A stretch of 64,000 bases of DNA from Zizania palustris (taxonomy: Eukaryota; Streptophyta; Magnoliopsida; Poales; Poaceae), in contig JAAALK010000080.1 in assembly GCA_019279435.1 (NCBI GenBank), forward strand, positions 36,405,073-36,469,072, in the 5' to 3' direction. The translations under genes and the position numbers were made by a program. The notes below the pieces were generated by a model that saw only the letters and a program-made list of their open reading frames with translations, did not search any database and was not told the DNA's origin. Positions within the stretch are counted from its first letter, which is position 1. Each line of letters begins with the position of its first letter. Positions 23,180 to 35,077 of this stretch are shown here, in pieces.

Positions 23180-23211
<32 letters not shown>
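23180..23211. repeat. (TA)n microsatellite
   Basis: Sixteen TA units, 38 bases beyond the GA tract on the upstream side of the VQ gene. A shorter TA tract follows at 23400-23417. Confidence 0.9.
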
Positions 23212-23216
<5 letters not shown>

Positions 23217-24060
23217 GTACATACATATATACACAAGGATAAAGACAGGGATAGCTAGGGCTCTAGTCTCGTGCCTAGTAGTCTCTTACTTTTATTATGT
23301 TTTAATCAAATTTGATATAAACTTTTTTAAAAATAAATAATTATATAGGAAAAGTTAGATTAACCCTATGAAGATAATATTTTTAGCTCTGCCTACGTGT
23401 ATATATATATATATATGTATGTATGGTTGTGGGATGAGATGAGATGAATTGCAAATTGCAAGTAGAAAAACAAGGATGATAGGTTGAAGAAAACTAAACC
23501 ACATTTTTCAGTTTTGAATGACAAGTGTATAGCTAGCACCAAGAGGATGCATACAAAAAGGACATATATACTACCTTCTAATTTTTTTTTAAAAAAATCA
23601 GACTCTCTAGCGTGTCGATAGCGATGTCAATATAATATAATGTTACATGTACAAAAAAAAGTATATAGATGAGCTTCGTATGCTTGGTTTTACAATTATA
23701 CTATACTTGTCCACGCACAGTAAGCATGTCTAGCGTATTGTTGTTTTTCTAATCTAGCTAGTGTATATATTATATGGAAGTTAAGAGTAGTTTAATCAAC
23801 AAGATTCTTGATCTGATTTGCACTGGATGGCATATGCTTAAGGGCTTAAGGCAGCTTAATTAGCTCCTAGCGTCTAATATTTGTATAGCCAACTTCAATG
23901 TTTATATCGGATAAAATAAACACTTGTTTTTAGTTTTGAAAAATAGATAGCTTAATATAAGTATTAAATACGCATAATGCACTCATAAATCTAAGATTTC
24001 TTAAAGTTAGATTTGACCACCTCTAAAATATTAGATCTATAGTTGTGTCAAACATAGAAC
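23212..24060. other. Upstream region of the VQ gene
   Basis: AT-rich with no gene. Contains the short TA tract at 23400-23417. It could hold further promoter elements, but I cannot support any single one. Confidence 0.5.
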
Positions 24061-24295
24061 TTGTTTGGTACAACTGCAAGTCTGCAACCTTCGAGATTAA
24101 TTCAGACGTAGGATTTGAGGTTTGCATGATATATAATAAAATAGCTTAAAATTTTATTTTTACTCTAAAATAAAAACTGAATTACTCTAACTAAATAGTT
24201 CAATCTTTATACAACTCTTTATTCAGAATTTTTAGAGTCGGATTTGACCGGCTTAAAAAATTATATATCTAAAACTGTCTCAAACGGAGCCATAT
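24061..24295. mobile_element. Small inverted-repeat MITE, degraded copy
   Basis: Begins TTGTTTGGTACAACTGCAAG and ends CTGTCTCAAACGGAGC, with the internal AATAAAATAGCTTAAAATTTT block shared with 20724-20931. No duplication could be fixed. Confidence 0.5.
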
Positions 24296-24621
24296 ATAGC
24301 CTTAATGTATATGCAGTATATGCATGTATGATGTTTGGAACTTTTATTACATATAAACTGCAAGTAGGTACGTGTGTAACTGTGCACCATACACAAGCAA
24401 GTGTTGATCACGGGAGATCAGCACATGGACACACAAGTATCTCAACCTGCAGCGCAGCTAGCGAGCGAGGCCGGAATAATTATTTAATTAGAGGTGGCAG
24501 TTTTCTCGGCCGATTGGATTTTCGTGAAAACCATTCGATTTTATTAAATATGAAGTCAGATAGTGATAAACTTTATATAAAATTAAAGCTAGCTCTCGAA
24601 TGAGATATCTTAGATAACATT

Positions 24622-24782
24622 CGGGGGCGGAGTCAAAGGTTCGGTTGGGGTTTCCTAGACCCCCTTGCAAAAAAAATAGTTATTATGGTTAATTTTTTAT
24701 CTTTTGTGCACACCCTCAAATTTAATTCGGTGTACCGCTTAAAGCTGTGCACCCCTTCAGTTTTACTCTAGCTCCGCCACTG
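24622..24782. mobile_element. hAT-like MITE, 161 bp
   Basis: Exact 8-bp copies ATAACATT at 24614-24621 and 24783-24790 flank an element beginning CGGGGGCGGAGTCAA and ending CTAGCTCCGCCACTG. The terminal GGCGGAGC repeat is close to that of the hAT-like element at 20250, though the insides differ. It is non-coding. Confidence 0.88.
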
Positions 24783-24985
24783 ATAACATTGTAGGAGAAT
24801 TTTTTTAATTTCATATCACTTAGCATGCCAAATATTCATTTAAACATTTTATGAAAAAACATGTGACATGTGACTGGCTGTATGACAGCCTCAACGGTAT
24901 TAGAATTTTTTTTAACATGAAAAAAGGTATTTTGGATAGCCAAAATTTACTTTTAATACATTTTCTTAAGAAACCGTTTATAAAT

Positions 24986-26469
24986 GGAAAAAGTCTAGAT
25001 CACCTCATAAATATTACCATGTAGATGAATATTGCCTCCAACTAAAAAGATGATATTTTTAACCGCTGAATTAATCTATACTAGATAAATAATCCTTCGA
25101 GCTAAAGGTGGTTTACTACGACGGTTTTGCTGACGTGACAGTCTACACTGATAATTTTGCTGAAATGGCCATGGCTATGCGATAACATCCAAACAGTAGG
25201 ACCAACTTATTAGTGATAAAATATTTTCTATCTTTTTTCTTTTATTTTCTTCTTTTCTTTCTTCTTCTGTTCTTCTTTATTTTTTTTATTTTTTTCTTAT
25301 TTTTTTGATTTTTGGTTTTCTTGCCAATATGTCTCACATCGTCACACCACAACCGACCGCCGCTGCTAGAGCGTGGAAGAGCAGTGGTGCGACGTGGTAT
25401 GGGGGCGACGAGGCGTGGGGGCACTATGGCATCAGGGCGCAATGAGGTTGGGGCACCACGACACGGGGGCAGCGGCGAGGTGTGGACGCTTAGCATATGG
25501 ACTAAGGATGGCAACAGGGATGATCCCCATTTAGAAGGCGTCTCCATCCCTGTCTCTGTTAGAATAAAAACTCCTCGTTCCCCGTCCTCTGCTTTGGGGA
25601 TAGTTTTTTCCCGTCCCCGCTTCCCGTCGGGGATTTGGGTACCCGCCAGGGAGAAAATCTCCATCAAAGTGGCGCGGAGGGGCACGATCGAGAGGAGGGG
25701 CGCGGCCGGGCGGAGGGACGCAGTCAGGGCCGGGGCAGAGTCGGAGGTGCACGCTAGGCGGAGGAGCGTGGTCGAGCTGAGGGGCGTGGTCGGTGAAAGA
25801 GCGCAGCCAGGTAGAGGGGCGTGGCCAGGCAGAGGGAAAGGGAGCGGTCGAGCCTCGGGCGATGAGGTGACGAGGGCACCAGGCGCTTGGTGGCAACGAG
25901 GGAGAAGAAACAGGGGCGGCGGGGAGAAGGATTGGGGATCTAGGGTTTTGATTATATATATCAACAGGGAACGAGGATGAGGAGCAGAGGAATGTCCCCG
26001 TCCCCGTTTCATATGACGAGGATATGATTTCTTTCATTTGTACTCCCGTGAATGAGATTTTCCCATTCTCATCCCCTAATGGAGGAAATCTCCGCCAGGG
26101 ATCGGTGAACAAGACCCATTGCCATCCCTAATATGTACTATGGAGGTAGGGGCGCTATGGCGACGGCAAGACAGGGGCACAACAAGGCAAGGGTATCACG
26201 ACGAGGGACACGACAGCGAGGCATGCGGTGGGGAGGAGTGAGTTGACTGGCTGGCAAGAGGAGAGGAGTAAGAAGAAGAAAACAGAAAAAAAAGAAAAAA
26301 ATGTGTTACCGATAAGCGTATAGATGCCGACGCGTAATCACGTGGACAACTACCTCAAAGTTTATTACCACATGACTATCTTATGAGTAAAACTGCCATA
26401 ATAACTTTTTATGAGTTTATTTATCTAATATTTAATATTTGAGGAGGTTATCTATACTTTTTTCTTTAA
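24986..26469. mobile_element. Mutator-like element, 1484 bp, with nested hAT element
   Basis: Exact 9-bp copies TTTATAAAT flank it at 24977-24985 and 26470-26478. The ends are GGAAAAAGTCTAGATCACCTC on the left and the inverted GAGGTTATCTATACTTTTTTC just inside the right end. The left subterminal part has a long pyrimidine tract (25220-25310), mirrored by a purine tract (26255-26300). The core (25320-25500 and 26139-26260) is GC-rich with GGGGCG-type words. No transposase is visible. The ends resemble the element at 14933. Confidence 0.8.
25503..26130. mobile_element. hAT-like non-autonomous element, 628 bp, inside the Mutator-like element
   Basis: Ends TAAGGATGGCAACAGGG and CCCATTGCCATCCCTA are inverted repeats with one or two mismatches. 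The flanks ATATGGAC (25495-25502) and ATATGTAC (26131-26138) are an 8-bp duplication with one difference. Subterminal blocks (CCCCGTCCCCG) repeat near both ends. Two overlapping open frames of over 190 residues run through it on both strands but look like composition artefacts. Confidence 0.85.
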
Positions 26470-26478
26470 TTTATAAAT

Positions 26479-27306
26479 ATCTAGTTCTATATTCCTGTCA
26501 AAACTATCAACGAATTCGACATATCTCATAGCTAGTAGATAGGTCACTAAACAGCTGTGAAGACTGAAGATTACTTTTACTCGAAGGAGCCACGGCGGCT
26601 CTCCGACCAAACTGGATGTTTTTTTTTAAAAAAAAAATTGCATAAGGGTCAAACATGCAGAACAGAAAAAGCTGTCGGCTATTTCTTCCATTATTCTACG
26701 AACTTCTACCCGCCACTCCGTAGGAGCTTATCCTGACGACCTTGATTAGTTTATTATCTAATTAATCCAATACGTACTCAGCTCTGATAAAATGCCATTG
26801 TGACGTGGCCTCCAAATCAAGGCCCCTGCATTCAGAGCATGCTCCGTTACTTCCATTGTTCAAAGCTCCGTAATTTGAAACAATTTGAAAATTTACATAA
26901 TTTTTGTAACAATTTATTTAATTATTATAAAATTTCTCAAAATTTACTTCATTACAAAAGAGGACTTTTCAGTTGATGATTTGAAATGCATGTAGTTAGA
27001 TTTTTAAATTTTAAATATTACGACCTCTGTTGTATATATCGTAAATCGTTTAAATTCAAATTTTTTCAATTTTAATAAATTTTATAACATCAAATTAGTT
27101 TTACTAAATAGATTCATTTAATATTGTAAATATAATATATTATTATTTAAATATGCTCAAATTATAGATATTTGACTTTAGAAATCGAACGAATCACGAC
27201 GACGTGAAACAAAAATGGTATCTGTTATATAAAAAAAATACTAAGATTTGACCGGATAAACGTCCGGTGAAAAACACTATCATATGTTCGTGGTTTTAGT
27301 ACAGAA
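26479..27306. other. Intergenic, no gene
   Basis: AT-rich sequence with no open frame of note. 27010-27190 weakly resembles the inside of a degraded Stowaway-type MITE. Confidence 0.5.
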
Positions 27307-27490
27307 TATATATATATATATACACACACGGGAGCGCTACACTAGAATAACTATTCTATATTGATTACTTTTAATAGTAAATTTTCTCAGTAAATAGCAA
27401 TCGAGTACTATTTTTTTTCTTAGTAATAGATTTTTTGGTAGAATAGCTATTCTACACCGTGGTGTAGGATAACAATATATATATATATAT
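27307..27490. mobile_element. Small inverted-repeat element between two (TA)n tracts
   Basis: A segment of about 150 bp (27323-27474) sits between TA tracts at 27307-27322 and 27475-27490. Subterminal repeats ACTAGAATAACTATTCTA and TAGAATAGCTATTCTACAC face each other. Rice MITEs of the Micron type are known to insert into TA microsatellites, and this has the same arrangement. I cannot confirm the family. Confidence 0.5.
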
Positions 27491-28043
27491 GTGATTAATT
27501 AGAGGCAGGGACGATAAACATGTCATTATGTCAATGTCCTAAGCACACGTACTACTAGAGAATTAGAAGTTTTTGCATGCATGGGACCCAAGTCTTCCGG
27601 TTGCCAAATGGGCGTGTACTGGAGAGAGGACTGTACATTATTTTTCCTGGGCGTGTACTTAGCGAACAGTGGATACTGACCAATAATTCTTCGTCGAATG
27701 GTCGAATTTTTATTAGCGCCACCTGCAGCATATTAAATTTGTACTGTTCATGCATGCGCGACCTACTGTTTGGATCGATCCCGTCGTGTCAACCCTTCAG
27801 AAAAAACGACGCACCCAAAGTGCCTGTGTGTTTAATTATTATGTCTGCTGGTTGAAACCAGATGTGACCCTGAGGATGCATTTTGGTTGGGAGCCCCAAC
27901 CAAAATACAAATTAAATTCCACCTGAATACAAATATTTAGGTATGTTTCCAATTTATTAAAAATAAATAAATTATTGTGCTTGTGTATTTAACTAGATGT
28001 GATGCTAAAGAATGTGTTTGGTTGGAGATAAAAGTGTTCCATT
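27491..28043. other. Intergenic, left flank of Gypsy-2
   Basis: No gene. An open frame at 27577-27855 has no recognisable product. 28013-28043 (GTGTTTGGTTGGAGATAAAAG) may be the left end of a degraded element that resumes at 51111 on the far side of Gypsy-2. Confidence 0.45.
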
Positions 28044-31000
28044 TGTTGACACGAAAACGTGCCCCCCACTTGGGCCGGTTCGACGATCCAAAAACGTCGC
28101 GAGATGTTGATGTCGCGTTCCGATAATCCTTAAACAGTGTGTTGGACCGAAAACGGCGACCAGAGGAGGGTGAATGGGAGCTTTTAAAATTTCAGACTAA
28201 AACTAGCCTTCTGTTTTAATACAGTCTACTGCGGAACAGGCTTCGAACACAACCTTCGAAGTTCTGTTTCGGAGGTGTTTGACGGCTCCGAACACAGGCT
28301 TCACAAGGAGCAAAAGTTCGAAGCCAAGAAGACTTCGCTCCACTCACAACCCTGGAAAATCTACTCTGCTAAGTCAGTGCAGGCTCCGCATACAAGGTGC
28401 TTCGAGCAGGCTTCGCACTTCACCCTTCGCACGAGTGGACTACCCTCTGAGGACTTCGACCTAATACTTAGCGACAGCAACTGGTGCTAGGCTTCGTACT
28501 ACGAAGGTCTAAACGCACACTAACAGACTTCGATAAGGGCTTCGACACGAGAAGCAAAACGGGCTTCGATCAGGGCTTCGCTAGTATGCAACGAGGTCTA
28601 GCCTCCTGTTACATAGAGCGAACGCACACTGAAACGCACACTTCGCACAAAACACCCTTCGCCTAGACAGGCTTCGGTGCACTACAACTAGCGAGGTATG
28701 CAAACAAGCTCAAGCAGAAAGACAACACAGAAGCAGGGCTTCGCCACTTGAACAAGGAACACAGTAAAAGAACTCACTGGATGAATACAAACAGTGGAGG
28801 CTAGTACAGGAGCTCAACATTAAATACTCAAAGTGTTAAATGTTACCTACTCAGCCCCCATATTTATAGCCCACAGTTCACCCAAGTGAAATGACTACTT
28901 TACCCCTAGGGTTTACACCAGTTTTGTCTCTACAGAACAGAGGGGTACAAAAGGTAGTCAACTTTATTCTGGAGGCTTCTCTGTCAGCTTTGCAGAGGGG
29001 ACAGCGTCAGCTTTTTGCAGAGCAGACAGTGTCAGCCTTTGCAGTCTTTGACCTTCCTGAAGCCCCCCTTCGCACGCGAGGGGTGCGGTAGCTTCGGTGA
29101 GAAGCCTTGAGCCTGATGGCCTTCGCTTCACCGAAGATGGCCTCCGATACAATGACGGTTTTGAGCCGAAGCCGTCAAAGCCCTTGGGCCTTCGCACCAA
29201 CACCCTCGGAGTGGACCACCACGGCTTCACAGCTACTCCCAGCTCGAACTCCGTCAGTCCGTGTACCGAAGCCATGCATGGCCGAAGCACCACAAGACAA
29301 CCTCGCTCCGGAGCTAGCCTCGCTCCGAAGCCTTCCTCACTCCGAAGCCCCACCTTCGGAGTACCACCCTTCGAAGTCCCTCCTTCGTCCAAGGCCTCCG
29401 CACGAAGCATTCCATGAGCACTTCGTCGCAGTGTCTCTCCCCGAGCACACTCCTCGACGAGCCTCACCCGGACCATGCCTTCGATGCACCTCGACTTCTG
29501 AGACCTTCGTCGGGTACCTTCGAATGTCTCCCTCCGGAGCACACTTCGAACGCCTTGCCTCCGCAGAGGACTTGATCCACCATACTTCGAAGTCACTCCA
29601 TCCGGAGTACCTTCAAAGTGCCTCACCTCTGAGGACTTTGTCTCGGAGTACCTTCACCCGGAGCCACGCTCCGCACTTACTGCCTTCACCTGGTGCACCT
29701 CGACCCGAGGACCGACCTAGACCCCTTCGCAGCCACCGTGACGGAGCTCCCCGCTCCTCTGGCATCAAGCCTCCCGCTTGACCCAGGTTCACCCTGCTAC
29801 GAACCTGTCCGTCGCCTCCGCAGTCCCCTGCGCACCACAGACAAGCAGACAAGTGTATCCAGTACTCTAGAGACCTCTCCGGGTTAGCAACCTTCGGCAC
29901 ACACTCCGGTGTACCGCCCAAAGTACCAAGACCTTCGGTACAAACCTAGTCATCGTGTACTGTCGGACCCCTCCAACAGGCACACTCCGCTGCAACAGCT
30001 GCAGCAACCAAACCACCGAACCCTTCGTTGAAACCACCTCCGAACACCTTCGGAGTTCCAACCTCCGAACCCCCTTCGGAGGTACCCCTTCGAACCAGAG
30101 GTTAAACTCTGTCAATCACTCATCACACTCCGAAACCAACCCTTGGTTTCTCACAGTGGTAAGGGAAAAACGGAGTCACCAGACAATCAAATAATATTAC
30201 TCTAAAATTATTCGATTAACCGAAGTGTTGAAAAATGACTAAAATAATAAAAAAATATAATTAAACCCAACCGGCCAAAACAGGGCCGGTTGGACCGAAG
30301 CCTGATAGGCGGTCAGACCAGCCAAATAAGTCCGGTCGGAGCGAAGGCACACGGCCGGTCTGACCGGCAGTGCGAGGTCTCGCCGAAGGGGGGGGGGGGC
30401 TTCAGCGCACGGGTGCGAAGGGGTCCTCTACCCTGTGGCTGGTTGGACCGAGGTTGTACCTCCGGTCATACCGTAGATGGCCGAAGGGGTCGGGGTACTC
30501 CGACGTGAGGATACCTCCGATGCGAAGGGCCTACCGAAGTATGTCACGAAAGTGATCGAATAGGGTTCGGCCTCTCGGCTGGTCAGACCGACATCCAAAG
30601 CCTGGTCGAACCGAAGTGCATAGGTACCCCTCGAACGGTGGCCTTCGGCGTCGATGCAGAACATTCCCGGGGTCCCCTGCGAGGTCCAATCAGATCGTCT
30701 CCGTGCCACCGGTCAGACCGCCACGTGTCGGCGCGTTAGATGACGACACGACACATGCCGATCGTACCGACAACCACTGGAAGACGGTTTCCGGGCTCTG
30801 ACGACCGCCTTCTTGTGGATAGATGGCAACCAAACTTCTTGGAGAAGATGGTTATGATGAAGCACTGTAAAAAAGACAAAGAGATCAAAGTAATTCGGCT
30901 AGGAGACCGAATTACCAATAAAAATCAATAAAACCGATAGAAATCCGTTACGTGGATGAAACAGACGATTCACGAGTGAACCGACAAGGACTTACCATGA

Positions 31001-31419
31001 TTACAAAGCGGCGGACGGATGGTTTACAACACAAACCAACAAAGATGTACATGCTAAACTAAACCTAAGTCAAGGAAAGTAAATGCGATTCAAGGTAGAT
31101 AATAGATTGGATCTATTAGGATTGGGGGGTTCCTTGGTCATGAGTTCATGGGCACTTCTCTGAATTGGACATGGGTTCCAAGTCAGCAATAATTAATTAG
31201 AGATAAAATAGATTCAAAATCAGCTAATCTGAATTGTATACAGGGTTGGCCGGTCTGACCAGACCTATGACCGGTCTGACCGAAGTGGTGCTGGTCAGAC
31301 CACCAGTACAAGGCCGGTCAGACCGACCTATGCCAGGAATTTGACATATTTTCGGCTAAGTTACCAAAATTTGATATTTTGAAAACTTTAACCATTAATG
31401 CCATTTTTTGCTATCAACA
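28044..31419 (-). repeat. Gypsy-2 3' LTR, interrupted by a solo copia LTR
   Basis: The LTR is in two parts, 28044-28139 and 30159-31419, about 1357 bp when joined against 1371 bp for the 5' LTR. About 35 bp including the TATA box are missing at 31135-31136 (TCCTTG joins GTCATG directly). I read eight exact GGTCWGACC palindromes, for example at 30581, 30711, 31252, 31273, 31293 and 31315. Confidence 0.9.
28140..30153 (-). mobile_element. Solo copia LTR, copy 2 (minus strand), 2014 bp
   Basis: A complete LTR, TGTTGGACC to GGTTTCTCA in plus-strand reading, with no internal region. Exact CAGTG copies flank it at 28135-28139 and 30154-30158, and removing it plus one copy restores the Gypsy-2 LTR. 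Solo LTRs arise by recombination between the two LTRs of a full element. Its TATA box reads TATTTATAG at 28861-28869 on the plus strand. Open frames of over 200 residues on both strands are not considered genes. Confidence 0.95.
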
Positions 31420-31505
31420 CATACCCTCTGTATTTTGGCAAACTTTAGTGAGACAAAAGCACAACGAGCTAAGGGTGATATTCTTTATATCGGCATTTTG
31501 ACACT

Positions 31506-32597
31506 TCAAGCGTTTTGCCACACACTTGGGAAGTTCTTTTTCAGGTATCTACCATTCAAAGCCCTGCGAAATCGCTCTACTTGAAGTGACTCTAACAAAT
31601 ATGCATTGCTTGGAGTGATTTTAGTAACTCTAAAAGGACCTTCCCGACTAGGCGACCATTTACCAAAATTTGGGCTCTTAGTGCCTAAAGGAAAAATCGT
31701 CTTCCAAACCAAGTCACCAACTTGAAACAATTTTGCTCTTACCTTCTTGTTGTTAGATCTAGCCACTCTTCTTTTGTCTCTTACTATTGCCTCTAGAGCT
31801 CTTAACCTCTTATCAGTCACCTCTTCTAAATTATCCTTCAAAATAGCTTCATACTCATCGACCGATAAGTCATCTTGCTTAAGTAACCTTAAAGAGCCAA
31901 GATTCACCTCTATGGGTAAAACAACTTCTTGTCCATATACTAACTCACATGAACTCACTTTGGTGTCACCATGTTTTGTAACTCTACATGCCCATAATGC
32001 TTCAGAAAGCACTTCATGCCACCTTTTAGGAAACTTCTCAATCTTTTTCTTAATGAGCTTAATCACAGTTTTATTACTAGACTCGGTCTGACCATTGGTC
32101 TGAGCATAATATAGTGAAGTGTTTACCAACTTTATACCATATGATTTAGCAAAATCACATACCTCTTAAGAAACAAATGAAGCACCCTGATCTATAGTAA
32201 GAGTCTGAGGGATACCAAATCTATTTATAATGTGCTTCAAGATGAAACCAATTACCTCATTTTGAGTCATGTTCTTGAGAGGTACGACCTCGGTCCACTT
32301 GGTGAAGTAATCTGTAGCCATCAACACGAACTGATGGCCTTTTGAAGAGGAAGGATAAATTTGGTCGATGAAATCCAAGGCCCAACCTCGGAACGGCCAT
32401 GGTTTGGTAATAGGATTAAGTAAAGATGCAGGAGAAAGCTGGATATTACTAAACCTTTGACAAGCTTCACATCCTCTATAGTACTTAAAATAATCCTTAG
32501 TCATAGTCGGCCAATAAAACCCCGCTCTTTTGAGCATCAAACTCATTTTCTGGGCCGACTGATGAGTACCACAAAGACCTTCATTTACGTCATCCAC
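31506..32597 (-). pseudogene. Gypsy-2 integrase, one in-frame stop
   Basis: On the minus strand 32166-32597 holds the HHCC part (GTHQSAQKM, CEACQRFSN) and the catalytic core with DYFTKWTEVVPL and TIDQGASFV. A TAA at about 32166-32168 interrupts it. The same frame continues to 31506 with NGQTESSNKTV, which holds the catalytic Glu, then the C-terminal domain (GDLVWKTIFPLG, GPFRVTKI). Apart from the stop the order and length look normal for the lineage. Confidence 0.88.
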
Positions 32598-33052
32598 AGC
32601 AAGTCTAGACTAATCAGCATTCAAACATCTCAAAAGTACTCCATCAACAGTTCGGCGATACAACTCATCGTAGAGTAACACAAATTTAAACGCTTGTCAC
32701 CAAACTTTCCGATCAACCCGCTTGCTAGGATCTCTCAAATATTGAATAATCAGAGTTCTCCAATCATCCTCGTGGTTTTCTGAAGTACTTGCTAAATCTT
32801 CATTCGAATTGGCATTTAAATTACAAACCTCATCTTGCCTCCCGTGCCCTATACTTCCTTGATGCAAGTCGGTCAGACCAGCCATAGGAGGCCGGTCAGA
32901 CCGACTGTTTTCAGTCAGCCGGCACGGGGCGGTAAGACCGGCCATGTCAGGCCGATCAAACCGATGTGCTCTGACTTGCATGGTAAATTAAAGTCAAGCA
33001 TCGATTTTTCTTGTACGAAAAATTTACCTCTTCTAATTTGGTAACCAGATGC
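32598..33052 (-). other. Spacer between integrase and second RNase H in Gypsy-2
   Basis: Remnant coding sequence, with a 94-residue open part at 32697-32981 rich in Arg, Pro, Asp and Gly. Exact GGTCAGACC copies lie at 32871-32879 and 32894-32902. Several near copies give the peptide repeat RSDRP / GLTAP. Confidence 0.55.
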
Positions 33053-33439
33053 TTACTGAGCCAAGTCATTTGCTACTGAATTGGCTTCTCCAGATACATG
33101 AGAAATCTCAAAATCATCAAGAGTAGCAATTATGTCTAGACATCTATCCAGGTAGCTATTTAGCAAACCATTAAAACACTGATCATGTTTAGCTACTTGT
33201 TGAACTACTAATAGTGAATCACCATATGCATGAACATATTTAATACCCATAGAGCTTAAAAATTCAAGTCCTAGCAACAAAGCTTCATATTCGACTTGAT
33301 TATTAGTACAAGTAAATTCTAATAGAGTCGAGGTCTCGAAACTCATACCACTAGGTGATATGAGCACAACTCCACCACGTTGGCCATTTTTGCAAGCCGA
33401 ACCATCAAAGTAAAGTTTCCATGGTATTACTTCAATCAA
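33053..33439 (-). pseudogene. Gypsy-2 second (archaeal-like) RNase H
   Basis: 128 residues with LYFDGSACKNG (first Asp), NNQVEYEALLLGL (Glu), HAYGDSLLVVQQ (Asp) and SVANDLAQ (last Asp), so all four metal-binding positions are present. It would degrade RNA in RNA-DNA hybrids. It is part of a dead polyprotein but locally intact. Same position and type as 3909-4346. Confidence 0.85.
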
Positions 33440-33545
33440 AGCAGTATCACTACGCCAATTGATATCTACATGGTGGTCAACTATAAAATTTACGACGACT
33501 TGCCTTTCATGGTTCTTAGAGGTTCATAAGCCAAATCATATTCAA

Positions 33546-35072
33546 TCAATGCATAATCCACTTTCCGATTCTCCCGCTATGAATTGGATTTTGCAACATG
33601 TACTTTATGACATCAGTTTGACAAGTAACAACACATGTGCCAAATAAAATATAGTGTCGAAGTTTGGTACATGCATAGTAAAGTAACAAACATAAACATT
33701 CTAAAAACACATACCTTGTCTCGACATCCAATAGGCGGCGACTCAAGAATGTGATGATGTACTCTTTTCCCTCCACTTCCTGAGTTAGCACAGCTCCTAT
33801 CACACTATCTTCTGCAGCAATGTATAACCGAAACAGAATCCCGACTTTTGGTGCTTTTACCACAGGCGGTGATGACAATCACTCTTTAATCTTCTGAAAA
33901 GTGTGTTGCTGACTTGCCCCCAAGTGAATTTGGCTTCGTTCTTTAACCGAAGAATGGGGACAAAAACATCAATCTTGCCAAACAAGTTAGATATAAAGCG
34001 ACACAAATAATTAACTTTTCCTAAAACTTTTGCACATCTCTCTTGCATGCCGGCGCTTCAAAGTTTTTAATCTTCTCAAGCCTCTTAGTATCAATCTCAA
34101 TACCTATTTCATGGATCATGAATCCTAAGAACTTGCCCGCCAACACGCCAAAAGCACACTTGAACAGGTTTATTTTTAAGCCATACTAACGCATCCTATC
34201 AAAAGAAACTCTCAAATCAGCTAAATAGATTCCCATAGCATCTGATTTGACTACAACATCATCTATGTAGACCTCTAGCATAACTCCTAGCAAGTCATGA
34301 AATATCAAGTTCATAGCATGTTGATATGTAGCGCCAGCAATCTTTAAACCAAAAGTCATAACAACCCACTCAAACAAGCCGACAAAACCAGAGCATTGAA
34401 AGGTTGTCTTGTAGACGTCCTCTTCAGCCATAAAGATTTGATTATAACCAGCGTTGCCATCAAGAAAACTTAGTACCTTGTGTCCTGAAGCATAATTTAT
34501 TAGCATGTCGACTATTGGCAAGGGATACTCATCCTTCGGAGTGGCCTTGTTCAAGTCCTTGAAATCAATACACACACGAATCTTGTCACTTCATTTCTTC
34601 TTACAGGCACAATGTTATCAACCCATTCAGCATACCTGCATGGCCTAAAAAACTCAGCCTTGAGTAATCGTTCTATCTCTTCTTTAACTTGGTCATACAC
34701 GACCGAATTAAAGTGACGAAGGGGATGTTTATAAGGCCTAAACCCAGGTTTGATAGGCAACCGATGCTCCACAAGCTCATGGCTAAATCCGGGCATCTCG
34801 CTATACTCTCATGCGAAATAATCGACATACGACCGGAGAACTTTATTACTTCAGCCTTTTTGTCAGCCTACAAATTTTTGTTTTACAAAAGTCGGCCTTG
34901 GAACAGTAGCATCACCTATATCTACTTCTTCTAGAGGGTCGCCCGACGCGAAACGTTGACCTAACATTTCTACTTCGCTAAAATCTTCAATGGCTTCGGC
35001 AATACTGTCTTTAGAAGACCGATATTGCTCCACACGAGACTTTAGCCAATCAAGATTACTCTTACTAGACAT
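33546..35072 (-). pseudogene. Gypsy-2 reverse transcriptase and first RNase H (broken)
   Basis: On the minus strand: the RT entry at 34863-35072, fingers at 34551-34796 (HRLPIKPGFRPYKHP), palm at 34186-34575 (CIDFKDLNKATPKDEYPLP, LSFLDGNAGYNQI, FEWVVMTFGLK, VYIDDVVVKSD), connection at 33857-34048 (VNYLCRFISNL) and first RNase H at 33546-33878 (FRLYIAAEDSVIGAVL). At least four frame or stop breaks separate these. The YIDD box is intact. The first RNase H lacks the usual catalytic Asp context, as in Gypsy-1. Confidence 0.87.
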
Positions 35073-35077
35073 GACTA

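Noticed and set aside
25242..26112. Frames of 193-256 residues on both strands
   Set aside because: They run through the ends of a hAT-like and a Mutator-like element, including polypyrimidine tracts, with no domain.
30290..30931. Frames in the Gypsy-2 LTR with RSDRP-like repeats
   Set aside because: They come from the GGTCWGACC motif array in non-coding LTR sequence.
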